From CAYFKJ01 sp964528595 (GTDB lineage Bacteria > Pseudomonadota > Alphaproteobacteria > UBA2966): DNA of 64,000 bases. Positions 41,505 to 49,440 of the stretch are shown piece after piece. The stretch lies in assembly GCA_964528595.1 (NCBI GenBank), contig CAZGTM010000013.1, positions 1-64,000 on the forward strand. The letters run 5' to 3'. Every line of letters starts with the position of its first letter. Within the stretch, counting starts at the first letter, position 1. Both the position numbers and the translations under genes were made by a program. The notes below the pieces were generated by a model. The model was given only the letters and a program-made list of their open reading frames with translations, ran no database searches and had not been told where the DNA came from.

Positions 41505-42169
41505 GGGCGTTCGGGCAAGCGCTCGATTTCGGCCACCAGCCTTACCGCGCGGTCGGAGACTTCGTCCACGGAACGGTCCGGCGCATAGAGCGCCGAGCCG
41601 ATGCCGAAGCCGCGCGCACCCGCCGCCCAATAGTCCGCCATGTTGCGCACGTCGACGCCGCCGACGGCCAGCACGGGCACCTGGGCCGGCAGTACCGCCA
41701 TCATGGCCTTGAGGATCGCTGGCGGGCAGCCCTCGGCGGGGAATAGTTTGAGGGCGTGCGCCCCGGCGGCGACGGCGTCAAAGGCTTCGCTGGGCGTCGC
41801 GAATCCTGGCATGGAGGCCATACCGAATTCGACGGCGGCTTTGATGATCTGGCGGTCGGTGTTGGGGCTGACGGCGAGCTGGCTGCCGATGTTGGCGGCC
41901 TTGGCGACCTGTTCCCTGGTCAGCGCCGTGCCGGCTCCGATCGTGGCGTTTGCGCCGAACGCTTCCGCCAGCAACTCCACACTTTCCAGCGCCGCCGGTG
42001 AGTTGAGCGGCACCTCGATGATGCGGATGCCCGCGTCGATCAGGCTGCGCCCGACATTTTCCGCCTCCGGCGGCGTGATGCCCCTGAGGATGGCGACGAC
42101 GGGCATCGCCGCCAGGTTATCGAGGAACTTTTCGGCGGCGGTTTTGAACTGGTACTGGGTGACGGCCAT
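41501..42169 (-). CDS. dgoA: 2-dehydro-3-deoxy-6-phosphogalactonate (KDPG/KDPGal) aldolase
   Basis: A 222-residue class I aldolase of the KDPG/KHG family. Key stretches are AILRGITPPEAENV, IEVPLNSPAALESVE with the general-base Glu, IGAGTALTREQV, and ALKLFPAEGCPPAILKAMMAVLP with the Schiff-base Lys. VLAVGGVDVRNM is the phosphate loop. The wording is nearest to DgoA, which cleaves KDPGal to pyruvate and glyceraldehyde 3-phosphate. I chose ATG 42169, preceded by AGGGGGTGG. It is divergent from a GntR regulator, and an IlvD/Edd dehydratase is close by. No 2-keto-3-deoxygalactonate kinase gene is visible. Confidence 0.85.
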   Translation of the reverse strand: MAVTQYQFKTAAEKFLDNLAAMPVVAILRGITPPEAENVGRSLIDAGIRIIEVPLNSPAALESVELLAEAFGANATIGAGTALTREQVAKAANIGSQLAVSPNTDRQIIKAAVEFGMASMPGFATPSEAFDAVAAGAHALKLFPAEGCPPAILKAMMAVLPAQVPVLAVGGVDVRNMADYWAAGARGFGIGSALYAPDRSVDEVSDRAVRLVAEIERLPERP

Positions 42170-42228
42170 TTCCACCCCCTGGCGGCAGCGTCTGGTGCTT
42201 GACTCCGGTATGGAGCGGGCCCCACTAT

Positions 42229-42289
42229 ATGAGCATATAATATGATGATTGTCGCTCATGGCCAAGCAACTCGGCTGAATTCTTGGCCA
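42229..42289. promoter_or_regulatory. palindromes in the divergent dgoA/GntR control region
   Basis: Three nested symmetries occur: CATAT-A-ATATG at 42234-42244, ATGAGC (42229-42234) with GCTCAT (42254-42259), and TGGCCAAG (42259-42266) with CTTGGCCA (42282-42289). They cover the promoter of the aldolase gene, so one or more is a likely GntR operator. Which one binds the regulator cannot be decided from symmetry. Confidence 0.45.
42237..42265 (-). promoter_or_regulatory. promoter of the DgoA-like gene
   Basis: On the minus strand TTGGCC (42265-42260), a 17-base spacer and TATTAT (42242-42237) form a good sigma-70 promoter. The same bases read TATAAT on the plus strand (42236-42241), which could serve the GntR gene, though no matching -35 is seen. 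Confidence 0.55.
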
Positions 42290-42363
42290 AACGCGGACGA
42301 TGATCAATAAGAACACGACGTCAGGTCGGGCCGGGAATGCCGGGAAAGGCATGATTGGGAGCG

Positions 42364-43092
42364 ATGAACGAGACGCACACGCAGATCCGGACCTATTCCC
42401 GCCGCAGCCTGCACGGCCAGGTGGCGCACGATATCGGCGCGCGTATCCTGCAAGGCGAATTGGCGCCGGGTCAGGTCCTGCCTAACGAATCGCAACTCAG
42501 CACCGAACTCAGCGTCAGCCGCACCGCCCTGCGCGAGGCCATCAAGGTTCTCGCCGCCAAGGGATTGGTCGAATCGCGGCCCAAGACCGGCACCAAGGTG
42601 CGCCGGCGCGAGGACTGGAACCTTTTGGATCCCGATATCCTGTCGTGGTTGTTCGCCGCCGGGCCCAACGTGCCGGCGACGGACATGCTGTTTGAGGTGC
42701 GCGAGATCGTCGAACCGGCCGCCGCGGCCATGGCGGCCACCAACCGGGACGAGGCGCAAATCGCCGCCATCAGCGCCGCCTACGAGGGCATGGTTGCCGC
42801 CGGCGACGACGTACCCGCCGGCATCGAGCCGGATCTCAGGTTTCACCAGTTGATTCTGGCCGCCACCGGGAACGAACTGCTGCGCTCGCTGGGTTCGATG
42901 ATCGAAACCGCGCTGGCGGCGAGCTTTGCCGCGTCCAATGCGATGCTCAAGGCCAACGCGCTGCCGCAGCACAAAGCCGTGCTCGACGCCATCATCGCGC
43001 AGGATCCCGATACCGCCAGCAGCACCATGCGGCATTTGTTGAAGGAAGCGCGCAGGAGCGTGCTTCAATTTATCGCCGACCGGGATGCCTGA
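42364..43092 (+). CDS. FadR/GntR family transcriptional regulator (DgoR-like)
   Basis: A 242-residue regulator. The winged HTH (about residues 15-80) shows ILQGELAPGQVLPNESQLSTELSVSRTALREAIKVLAAKGLVESRPKTGTKV, and the C-terminal FCD domain has EVREIVEPAAAAMAA and FHQLILAATGN with metal-ligand His. DILSWLFAAGP between them is typical of DgoR-like members. ATG 42364 follows GGGAG. It is divergent from the DgoA-like aldolase and 36 bases upstream of a sugar-acid dehydratase, so it probably represses both until a sugar acid binds. Confidence 0.88.
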   Translation: MNETHTQIRTYSRRSLHGQVAHDIGARILQGELAPGQVLPNESQLSTELSVSRTALREAIKVLAAKGLVESRPKTGTKVRRREDWNLLDPDILSWLFAAGPNVPATDMLFEVREIVEPAAAAMAATNRDEAQIAAISAAYEGMVAAGDDVPAGIEPDLRFHQLILAATGNELLRSLGSMIETALAASFAASNAMLKANALPQHKAVLDAIIAQDPDTASSTMRHLLKEARRSVLQFIADRDA

Positions 43093-43128
43093 TCTGCCCG
43101 TCGGCGGCCACCCGTCGGAGGTCGGTAA

Positions 43129-44862
43129 ATGAGTAAAGACGGCAAGAAAACCTTACGCTCCCGCGCCTGGTTCGGCCCCGCCGACAAGGACGGTTTCCTG
43201 CACCGCAGTTGGATGAAGAACCAGGGCGTGCCCGACGACGAGTTCGACGGCCGCCCGGTGATCGGCATCTGCAACACCTGGTCCGACCTCACGCCCTGCA
43301 ACGCCCACTTCCGTGACCTGGCCGAACGTATCAAGCGCGGCGTCTACGAGGCCGGCGGCTTTCCCGTCGAATTTCCGGTCTCGTCCCTGGGCGAGCCTAC
43401 CATGCGGCCGACCGCCATGCTGTTCCGCAATCTCGCCTCGATGGATGTCGAGGAAGCTATCCGCGCGCATCCCATCGACGGCGTCGTGCTCATGGTGGGC
43501 TGCGACAAGACCACGCCATCGCTGATGATGGGCGCGGCGAGCTGTAATCTGCCGACCATCGCGCTGTCGGGCGGACCGATGCTCAACGGCAAGTTCCGTG
43601 GCGAGGACATCGGCTCCGGCACCGACGTCTGGCGGTTCAGCGAGGACGTCAAGGCCGGCAAAATGAGCCTGGAGGACTTCATGGACGCCGAGGCCGGCAT
43701 GGGCCGCTCCATCGGTCACTGCATGACCATGGGCACCGCCTCGACCATGGCGTCGATGGTCGAAAGCATCGGCATGGGCATGCCGGGCAATGCCGCCATT
43801 CCCGCCGCCGACGCGCGGCGCTGGCGTCTGGCGCAACTGGTTGGGCGCCGCGCCGTCGAGATGGTGCACGAAGACCTCACTATGTCGAAGGTCGTCACCA
43901 AGGCGGCGATGGAAAACGCCATTCGGGCCAACGCGGCGATCGGCGGCTCGACCAACGCAGTCGTTCACCTGCTGGCCCTGGCCGGGCGGTTGGGCGTCGA
44001 ATTAACCCTGGACGACTGGGACCGGGCGGGGCGCGACGTACCCACCATCGTCAACCTGATGCCGTCGGGCAAATACCTGATGGAGGATTTCTATTACGCC
44101 GGCGGCGTTCCGGCCGTTATCCGCCGTCTGGGCGAGGCGGACCTGCTCAACCGCGATGCCGTGACGGTTAACGGCGAGACCATCTGGGACAACAACAAGC
44201 AAGCGCCCAACTACGACGAGGACGTCATCCTGCCCTTCGACACGCCCCTGCTGGCCAGCGGCGGCATCGCCGTACTCAGGGGCAACCTCTCGCCCAACGG
44301 CGCCATCATCAAGCCCTCCGCCGCGACGCCCCAACTGATGCAGCACACCGGACGGGCCGTGGTGTTCGAGGACATCGACGATTACAAGGCGCGCTACGAC
44401 GATCCCGATCTCGACATCGACGAGAGCTGCGTCATGGTGCTGAAGAACTGCGGCCCGCGCGGCTATCCCGGCATGGCGGAGGTCGGCAACATGGGCTTGC
44501 CGTCAAAAATCCTCAAAAAGGGCATCACCGACATGGTACGCATATCCGATGCCCGCATGAGCGGCACGGCCTACGGCACCGTCGTGCTGCACACCGCGCC
44601 CGAAGCCGCCGTCGGCGGCGTGTTGGCGTTGGTACGGGACGGCGACATGATCGAGCTCGACGTCGCCGGCCGGCGCATGCATCTCGACGTTTCGGACGAG
44701 GAGCTGGCAAGGCGCAAAGAGGAATGGACGCCGCCCGAACCGCCCATGGCAGGGGGATATCAAAAATTATACGTCGATCACGTCACGCAGGCCGATACCG
44801 GCGTCGACCTGGATTTCCTGGTCGGCAGCCGTGGCGCTGAGGTGCCACGCAACTCGCATTAG
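43129..44862 (+). CDS. IlvD/Edd family sugar-acid dehydratase (L-arabinonate dehydratase-like)
   Basis: A 577-residue dehydratase very like Rhizobium L-arabinonate dehydratase, which carries a [2Fe-2S] cluster and makes 2-keto-3-deoxy acids. Cluster cysteines appear in ICNTWSDLTPC, VGCDKTTPS and GHCMTMGTAS. Mg and substrate contacts include GGSTNAVVHLLA, DVPTIVNLMPSGKYLMEDF and RISDARMSGTAYG. Length and C-terminus (GADLDFL-like VDLDFLVGSRG) agree. A strong ribosome site (CGGAGG) precedes ATG 43129. Context with GntR and DgoA suggests galactonate or arabinonate breakdown; D-xylonate or L-fuconate are alternatives. Confidence 0.88.
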   Translation: MSKDGKKTLRSRAWFGPADKDGFLHRSWMKNQGVPDDEFDGRPVIGICNTWSDLTPCNAHFRDLAERIKRGVYEAGGFPVEFPVSSLGEPTMRPTAMLFRNLASMDVEEAIRAHPIDGVVLMVGCDKTTPSLMMGAASCNLPTIALSGGPMLNGKFRGEDIGSGTDVWRFSEDVKAGKMSLEDFMDAEAGMGRSIGHCMTMGTASTMASMVESIGMGMPGNAAIPAADARRWRLAQLVGRRAVEMVHEDLTMSKVVTKAAMENAIRANAAIGGSTNAVVHLLALAGRLGVELTLDDWDRAGRDVPTIVNLMPSGKYLMEDFYYAGGVPAVIRRLGEADLLNRDAVTVNGETIWDNNKQAPNYDEDVILPFDTPLLASGGIAVLRGNLSPNGAIIKPSAATPQLMQHTGRAVVFEDIDDYKARYDDPDLDIDESCVMVLKNCGPRGYPGMAEVGNMGLPSKILKKGITDMVRISDARMSGTAYGTVVLHTAPEAAVGGVLALVRDGDMIELDVAGRRMHLDVSDEELARRKEEWTPPEPPMAGGYQKLYVDHVTQADTGVDLDFLVGSRGAEVPRNSH

Positions 44863-44945
44863 TCGCGGGCCATCAGTGAGGCATAGGCGAATCTTCCCAA
44901 TTTCGTCGCTGTTGCGGCTAGTATGATCGGATATTGTCCGGTTTA

Positions 44946-44969
44946 CGGAGCCCTTACGGCGAAGCTCCG
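44946..44969 (+). other. 5' leader hairpin upstream of solute-binding gene
   Basis: CGGAGC (44946-44951) and GCTCCG (44964-44969) pair around a 12-base loop, 34 bases before the start codon at 45004, followed by a G-run. It does not match a riboswitch I know. It could affect translation or be chance in GC-rich DNA. The rest of 44863-45003 shows no named feature. Confidence 0.3.
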
Positions 44970-45003
44970 GGGGGGTGCGGACGCCATCTGTTGGTGACGC
45001 CCA

Positions 45004-45771
45004 ATGAAACCAACACATAGGATTGCAGCTGCTTGCTTGTTTGTTGTCTGCGGAGGATTTCCGGCAGCCGCAGCGGATGTGCCCAAGTTCGCCGTCTACG
45101 ATTTCTATCCTTTCGGCCACCGCGTCGAAGGAGAAATAAGGGGCTTGTTTCCCTCGATCATGAGAAAGCTCGAGGCGCTTTCCGGCATCCGATTTGCCTG
45201 GGAGATGGATTCCATTCCCCGCGCTACGCGGTCGGTTATCAGGGGGGATCGCGATCTCATACTCTCCGGCGCAACGATGCCGCAGTTTAAGGAAACGATC
45301 TCGCTCGGGGTCGTTGGCTGTAACCGGACAGTCGTCGTCACCAATGCAAAGAGCGGGATATCGTCCCTCGCCGACCTTAAGGGCAAAACGATCGGATTTG
45401 TCGCCAACGGTTTCCTCCTTCGCAAGTTCGGCAGCAAGTACGGCATCGTGCCGCTAGAGACCAGCACCAGCGAATCGATGTTCCGTATGCTCCTGCGTAA
45501 CCGCATCGACGGCATCTTCATCAGCGACATCGTGTTTGACGGTTTCCGCAACGAAGGCGCGCCCTACACAGGTATTCCGGCCGATTGGCCCGACCACATC
45601 GGCAACGTCGTCGAAGCCGAAGTCATCTCCGTCCACCTCCGCATGGCGAAAACATCCAAATTCATACATTTGGCCGACACGCTCAGGAAAGCCGTCGCCA
45701 GCGGCATCCAATCCGGCGCCTTTGAAGGCTCCTACCGAAAATACGGTTCGACGTCGGGCGGCGGTTGCTAA
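45004..45771 (+). CDS. transporter substrate-binding domain protein (SBP_bac_3-like)
   Basis: A 255-residue exported protein. The signal peptide is HRIAAACLFVVCGGFPAAAA, cut near residue 24. The rest is a polar amino-acid binding fold: DFYPFGHRVEGEIRGLFPSIMRKLEALSGI, then ISSLADLKGKTIGFVANGFLLRKFG, then a short C-terminal lobe. No ABC permease or ATPase lies beside it, so it may be a sensory protein or serve a distant transporter. It is flanked by a sugar-acid dehydratase and an amidase. It ends SGGGC. The ligand is unknown. Confidence 0.78.
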   Translation: MKPTHRIAAACLFVVCGGFPAAAADVPKFAVYDFYPFGHRVEGEIRGLFPSIMRKLEALSGIRFAWEMDSIPRATRSVIRGDRDLILSGATMPQFKETISLGVVGCNRTVVVTNAKSGISSLADLKGKTIGFVANGFLLRKFGSKYGIVPLETSTSESMFRMLLRNRIDGIFISDIVFDGFRNEGAPYTGIPADWPDHIGNVVEAEVISVHLRMAKTSKFIHLADTLRKAVASGIQSGAFEGSYRKYGSTSGGGC

Positions 45772-45786
45772 CCGGTCGGCGTTGCA

Positions 45787-45820
45787 ATCCCCGGAGCACG
45801 GAATGTGGTGCCCCGGGGAT
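45787..45820. terminator. hairpin between convergent genes
   Basis: ATCCCCGG (45787-45794) pairs with CCGGGGAT (45813-45820), with an inner GCAC/GTGC extension. It lies between the ends of the binding-protein and amidase genes. There is no clear T-run on either side, so its strength as an intrinsic terminator is uncertain. Confidence 0.5.
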
Positions 45821-45829
45821 CCAATTTGG

Positions 45830-47386
45830 CTAAGCAATCAGCGGGGGCAGTTTGTTGCGCCAGGGCCTGGCCTGCTCCAACTGGCCGGCCAGGCGATAGA
45901 GCGTCGCTTCCCCGGCGTAGCGGGTGGCGAACTGGACGCCGATGGGCAGTCCGGCCTTGTTCCAGTGCAGCGGCACCGACATGGCGGGCGTACCGGCCAG
46001 ATTGTGGAGCCAGGTGTAGGGGATGAAGTCGTAGAGCCGTTTCAGGTATTCGGCGGTGGAGAGGGTCATCGAGTCGTGATGGCCGAGCAGGTTGGGCTGC
46101 GCCCCGAGCGTCGGCGTCAGCACGACGTCGTACTGCATCAGGAAGCCGGCCAGCGTCCGGGTCACCATGTTGACGATGCCTTTTGACGACGCGAGATCGG
46201 CGGCGCTGGCGGCACGGCCCTGTTCGCCGAAACCCCAAACGCCCGGCTCGACCATTTCGCGCGTGATCTTGGCGCCGGTCATCTGGCCGATGACATCGAG
46301 CATGGATGCGGCATGTGCCGATACGGCGAACTGGAAGGCCCATTCGGCTTGCTCGAAGTTAATCTTGGGCGCGGCTTCCTCGACGTGGTGACCGAGGTCT
46401 TCACACAGTTTGGCGGCCGCGAGCGTCGCCTCGACGCAATCCGGATGGATCGTCTTGTCGCCGACTTTGGTGAAGTAGGCAATTTTCAGCTTTCCGGGGG
46501 CGGCTGAAGCTTCCTCAAGAAACGGCCGGGCGGGGGTGGGGATGCCGTAGGGTGCGCCCACCTCGGGGCCGGCGGTGGCGTCCAGCATCGCGGCATTGTC
46601 GCGCACGGATATGGAAACGGCGTGTCCCGTGGCGAAACCTTCCCAGACCTCGCCGAATTCGGGGCCGTTCGGCGTGCGGCCGCGCGACGGCTTGAGGCCA
46701 AAGACGCCGCAACAGGAAGCCGGGATGCGGATCGAACCGCCGCCGTCGTTGGCGTGAGCGATGGGAACGATGCGGCTCGCCACCGCGGCCGCCGATCCGC
46801 CGCTGGAACCACCCGTCGAGCGGTCGAGATCCCAGGGATTGTGGGCCGCCCCGAACAGCGCCGGTTCGGTCGAGACGTTGAGGCCGAAGGCGGGCGTGTT
46901 GGTCTTACCGGCGGTCACCAGACCGGCCGCCTTGTACCGAGTGACCAACACGTTGTCGTAGTTGGGAACGTATTTGGCGAACAGTTTGGAGCCAGAGGTA
47001 TTCCGGACATTGGCGTAAGTGGCGCCGAGATCCTTCAGCAGGAAAGGCACGCCCCCGAACGGACCGTCCGGCGTTTTGTTTGCAATGGTGGTCCGCGCCT
47101 CGTCGTACATCTTGGTGACAACGGCGTTGAGCTTCGGATTAAATTTTTCGATGCGCTCGATTGTGGCGTCCAGCAATTCGGTGGGCGAAACCTGCTTCGT
47201 CCGCACCAGATCGGCCAGGCCGAGGGCGTCATAGTCGAGGTAATTGCTGAACGCGGCAGCGCGCGCCGGTTTTGCACCTGCAAGCGACAATCCCGACCCG
47301 GCCAGCAGCGCCAGTTTGCCCGAACCCTCCAGGAAGGAGCGGCGCGTCCATTCATGTTTTTTGCGTGATTTGTCCGACATTTCCAT
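45830..47386 (-). CDS. Tat-exported amidase (amidase signature family)
   Basis: A 518-residue amidase. A twin-arginine signal (TRRSFLEGSGKLALLAGSG then AKPARA) directs export, probably cut near residue 43. The Ser-cisSer-Lys triad is visible: Lys in FLLKDLGA (about 118), Ser in GGGSIRIPAS and Ser in STGGSSGGSAAAVAS (about 193). Length fits family members, which hydrolyse aliphatic or aromatic amides and acyl-amino compounds. Export to the periplasm suggests scavenging. ATG 47386 and ATG 47380 are both near GGGGAG. A PAS-LuxR regulator ends 97 bases upstream in the same orientation. Confidence 0.88.
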   Translation of the reverse strand: MEMSDKSRKKHEWTRRSFLEGSGKLALLAGSGLSLAGAKPARAAAFSNYLDYDALGLADLVRTKQVSPTELLDATIERIEKFNPKLNAVVTKMYDEARTTIANKTPDGPFGGVPFLLKDLGATYANVRNTSGSKLFAKYVPNYDNVLVTRYKAAGLVTAGKTNTPAFGLNVSTEPALFGAAHNPWDLDRSTGGSSGGSAAAVASRIVPIAHANDGGGSIRIPASCCGVFGLKPSRGRTPNGPEFGEVWEGFATGHAVSISVRDNAAMLDATAGPEVGAPYGIPTPARPFLEEASAAPGKLKIAYFTKVGDKTIHPDCVEATLAAAKLCEDLGHHVEEAAPKINFEQAEWAFQFAVSAHAASMLDVIGQMTGAKITREMVEPGVWGFGEQGRAASAADLASSKGIVNMVTRTLAGFLMQYDVVLTPTLGAQPNLLGHHDSMTLSTAEYLKRLYDFIPYTWLHNLAGTPAMSVPLHWNKAGLPIGVQFATRYAGEATLYRLAGQLEQARPWRNKLPPLIA

Positions 47387-47482
47387 TTTCTCCCCATGTT
47401 GGCGTGGGCCACGTCAATCGATTTGTCGGGAGAGTAGGACCGGAAGCCGGATCCTGCCCATATTGGATTAATATGGAATCCG

Positions 47483-48163
47483 TCAGTGCAGGCGGGAGAG
47501 AAAGCGGTAGAGATTATTCGTCTGACCGCCGATCCCCAGTTTTTTGCGGATGGCATTACGTCGTGAATCGATGGCTGCCTTGGAAAGGTTGAGCCGGTGG
47601 GCGATTTGTTTGGAACTCAGCCCCTCGCGGATCAACTGGACGACCTGTTCTTCTTTGTAAGTCAGCAATCCGGCGGGCACGATCGTGCCGAGTGTGGGAA
47701 ATCGTCCTTCACGTGGTTGCAGGGAACGCAACCGTTCGACCTCGACACAAGCCAACAACACGCCGGATGCATGGCCCGATCGTTCGACGACAGGCGTGAT
47801 CTGGCCATCCCAATAGGTGAAGATCGTCCGTCCGGCGACCTCAAGCTTCAATTCCTCGTGCGCGAGATCGTAAGGCTGTCCCGTCGATAACACTTTTTGC
47901 ATGATGGGCCGGACCTGGTCCCTGGAGCCCTCGACGCAGTCGAAGTAGGGCCGCCCGCGGGCTTCCTCCGCCGTGATGTTGGAGTTGGCCTTGAACATGT
48001 CGGCGTAGGTCCGGTTGAAACGGCGGAACCTGAATTCGTGATCCAGCAGGCTGACGCCGACGGGAAGGTGGTCGAGGCCGATCGTCGCGCGGGTGTCCCC
48101 GTCGACGTCCGCGTTCAGCAACCAGCCTCGGGCTTCGGTTTCTTGCATCACCATACCCCGCAT
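47483..48163 (-). CDS. PAS-LuxR family transcriptional regulator
   Basis: A 226-residue protein. A PAS domain (about residues 28-145) starts LDHLPVGVSLLDHEFRFRRFNRTYADMF. A C-terminal LuxR HTH follows: LTYKEEQVVQLIREGLSSKQIAHRLNLSKAAIDSRRNAIRKKLG. This layout is that of one-component PAS-LuxR regulators without a receiver. The amidase gene downstream may be its target. Three nearby ATGs are possible; the third (48148) has the best placed GGGG, so the true start may be five codons later than given. The signal is unknown. Confidence 0.85.
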   Translation of the reverse strand: MRGMVMQETEARGWLLNADVDGDTRATIGLDHLPVGVSLLDHEFRFRRFNRTYADMFKANSNITAEEARGRPYFDCVEGSRDQVRPIMQKVLSTGQPYDLAHEELKLEVAGRTIFTYWDGQITPVVERSGHASGVLLACVEVERLRSLQPREGRFPTLGTIVPAGLLTYKEEQVVQLIREGLSSKQIAHRLNLSKAAIDSRRNAIRKKLGIGGQTNNLYRFLSRLH

Positions 48164-48241
48164 GAGGGATCAGATTGTTTCATTAGACACAAAAATGATG
48201 AGCAGGTACAGCCTTATCTGGGTGCGTTGATTTTGCTTAAA

Positions 48242-49417
48242 TCACAACAATCCCCGTGCAGCCAGGTTGCGCATCAGTTCGCCGACGCCGAATGTCCAGG
48301 GCTTCGCCTGATTGCATAAGGTCACGCGGTTGGTCAGGGCGCCGAGCTTGTCGGCGGCGATGGTGACGGTGTCGCCGACCTTGTGAGTAAAGCCCATGCC
48401 TTCTTCGCCGCGGTCGGCGACCGGCGCGAACATGGTGCCGGTGAAGAGCGCAACGCCGTCGGGGTACTGGTGATTGTCGCCGATGGTCTGGGCCACCAGG
48501 TCCAAGGGATCGCGGCTGATCTCGGCAAGACTGCTCTGGTCCTCCAGGCGGAAATTGTCCTCCCCCTGAACGGTCAGCCGGACGACGCACTGGCGCACGT
48601 CTTCGATGGAGAACGTCTCGTCGAACAGACGGATGAAGGGGCCGATGGCGCAGGAGGCGTTGTTGTCCTTGGCCTTCCCCAGCAACAGGGCGCTGCGGCC
48701 TTCGAAGTCGCGCAAGTTGACGTCGTTGCCGAGCGTCGCCCCGATGGTCTCGCCGCGGCTGTTTGCGATCATCACGACTTCGGGTTCGGGATTGTTCCAG
48801 GTCGATTCGGGGTGCAGCCCGACCTCCGCGCCGGGGCCGACTGACGACATCGGCTGGGCCTTGGTGAAGACCTCGGCATAGGGGCCGATGCCGACCTCCA
48901 GGTACTGTGACCAGAGGTCGCGTTCGATCAACGCGGCCTTGAGTTTCTCGGCGTCCGCCGAGCCGGGTACGATGGCGCTTAGATCGGCGCCGACCTCGGA
49001 TTTGATGGTGTCGCGCAGGCCTGCGGCCCGGGCCGGATCGCCTTGGGCCTGTTCCTCGATGACGCGTTCCACCATGGAGCGGACGAAGGTGACGCCGGCG
49101 GCCTTGACGGCCTGCAAGTCGACGGGCGCCAACAACCGCGCGCGGCTCTCGTCGATGGCGCCGGCGACGCTATTGGCGGCGATGTCGTCGAGGGTGCCGA
49201 CAAGCGGCGCATCGGATGCCGTGCCCACCACACTGGAGGCGCCGGTCAATTCGAGTAATTCCGAGACCGTCGGTGCGATACCGCTCAGGTCATGGACGCC
49301 TGAACCGCGGATCACCACCGGCGCGGGGCCCGGCGGATTGCCGGGCAGCCAGACCCGGCCGATCAACGTTCCGGCTGTCGCGTCGAGAGGCAGGATGGCG
49401 GTGCCGTCCATCGTCAT
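48242..49417 (-). CDS. FAH-family dehydratase resembling XylX (2-keto-3-deoxy-pentonate dehydratase)
   Basis: A 391-residue fumarylacetoacetate-hydrolase-fold protein that closely resembles Caulobacter XylX. XylX dehydrates 2-keto-3-deoxy-D-xylonate to 2-oxoglutarate semialdehyde. Shared stretches include VRLLAPVDLQAVKAAGVTF-like wording at about 93, LWSQYLEVGIG, NNPEPEVVMI with metal-ligand Glu, LGNDVNLRDFEGRSALLLGKAKDNNAS, and ISRDPLDLVAQTIG. The C-terminus KPWTFGVGELMRNLAARGLL is nearly diagnostic. It lies 23 bases downstream of a UxaA-like dehydratase. It is paired with no semialdehyde dehydrogenase here, so the pathway end-point is inferred. Confidence 0.82.
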   Translation of the reverse strand: MTMDGTAILPLDATAGTLIGRVWLPGNPPGPAPVVIRGSGVHDLSGIAPTVSELLELTGASSVVGTASDAPLVGTLDDIAANSVAGAIDESRARLLAPVDLQAVKAAGVTFVRSMVERVIEEQAQGDPARAAGLRDTIKSEVGADLSAIVPGSADAEKLKAALIERDLWSQYLEVGIGPYAEVFTKAQPMSSVGPGAEVGLHPESTWNNPEPEVVMIANSRGETIGATLGNDVNLRDFEGRSALLLGKAKDNNASCAIGPFIRLFDETFSIEDVRQCVVRLTVQGEDNFRLEDQSSLAEISRDPLDLVAQTIGDNHQYPDGVALFTGTMFAPVADRGEEGMGFTHKVGDTVTIAADKLGALTNRVTLCNQAKPWTFGVGELMRNLAARGLL

Positions 49418-49440
49418 TTCACTTACTCCGCTGCGGAAAC

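Noticed and set aside
43129..44862. dihydroxyacid dehydratase IlvD (branched-chain synthesis)
   Set aside because: The wording of the cluster and substrate regions matches L-arabinonate-type sugar-acid dehydratases, and the neighbours are GntR and a KDPG-family aldolase rather than ilv genes.
44946..45003. riboswitch upstream of the solute-binding protein
   Set aside because: No conserved aptamer core (cobalamin, TPP, glycine, SAM or guanidine) could be matched; only a short hairpin is present.
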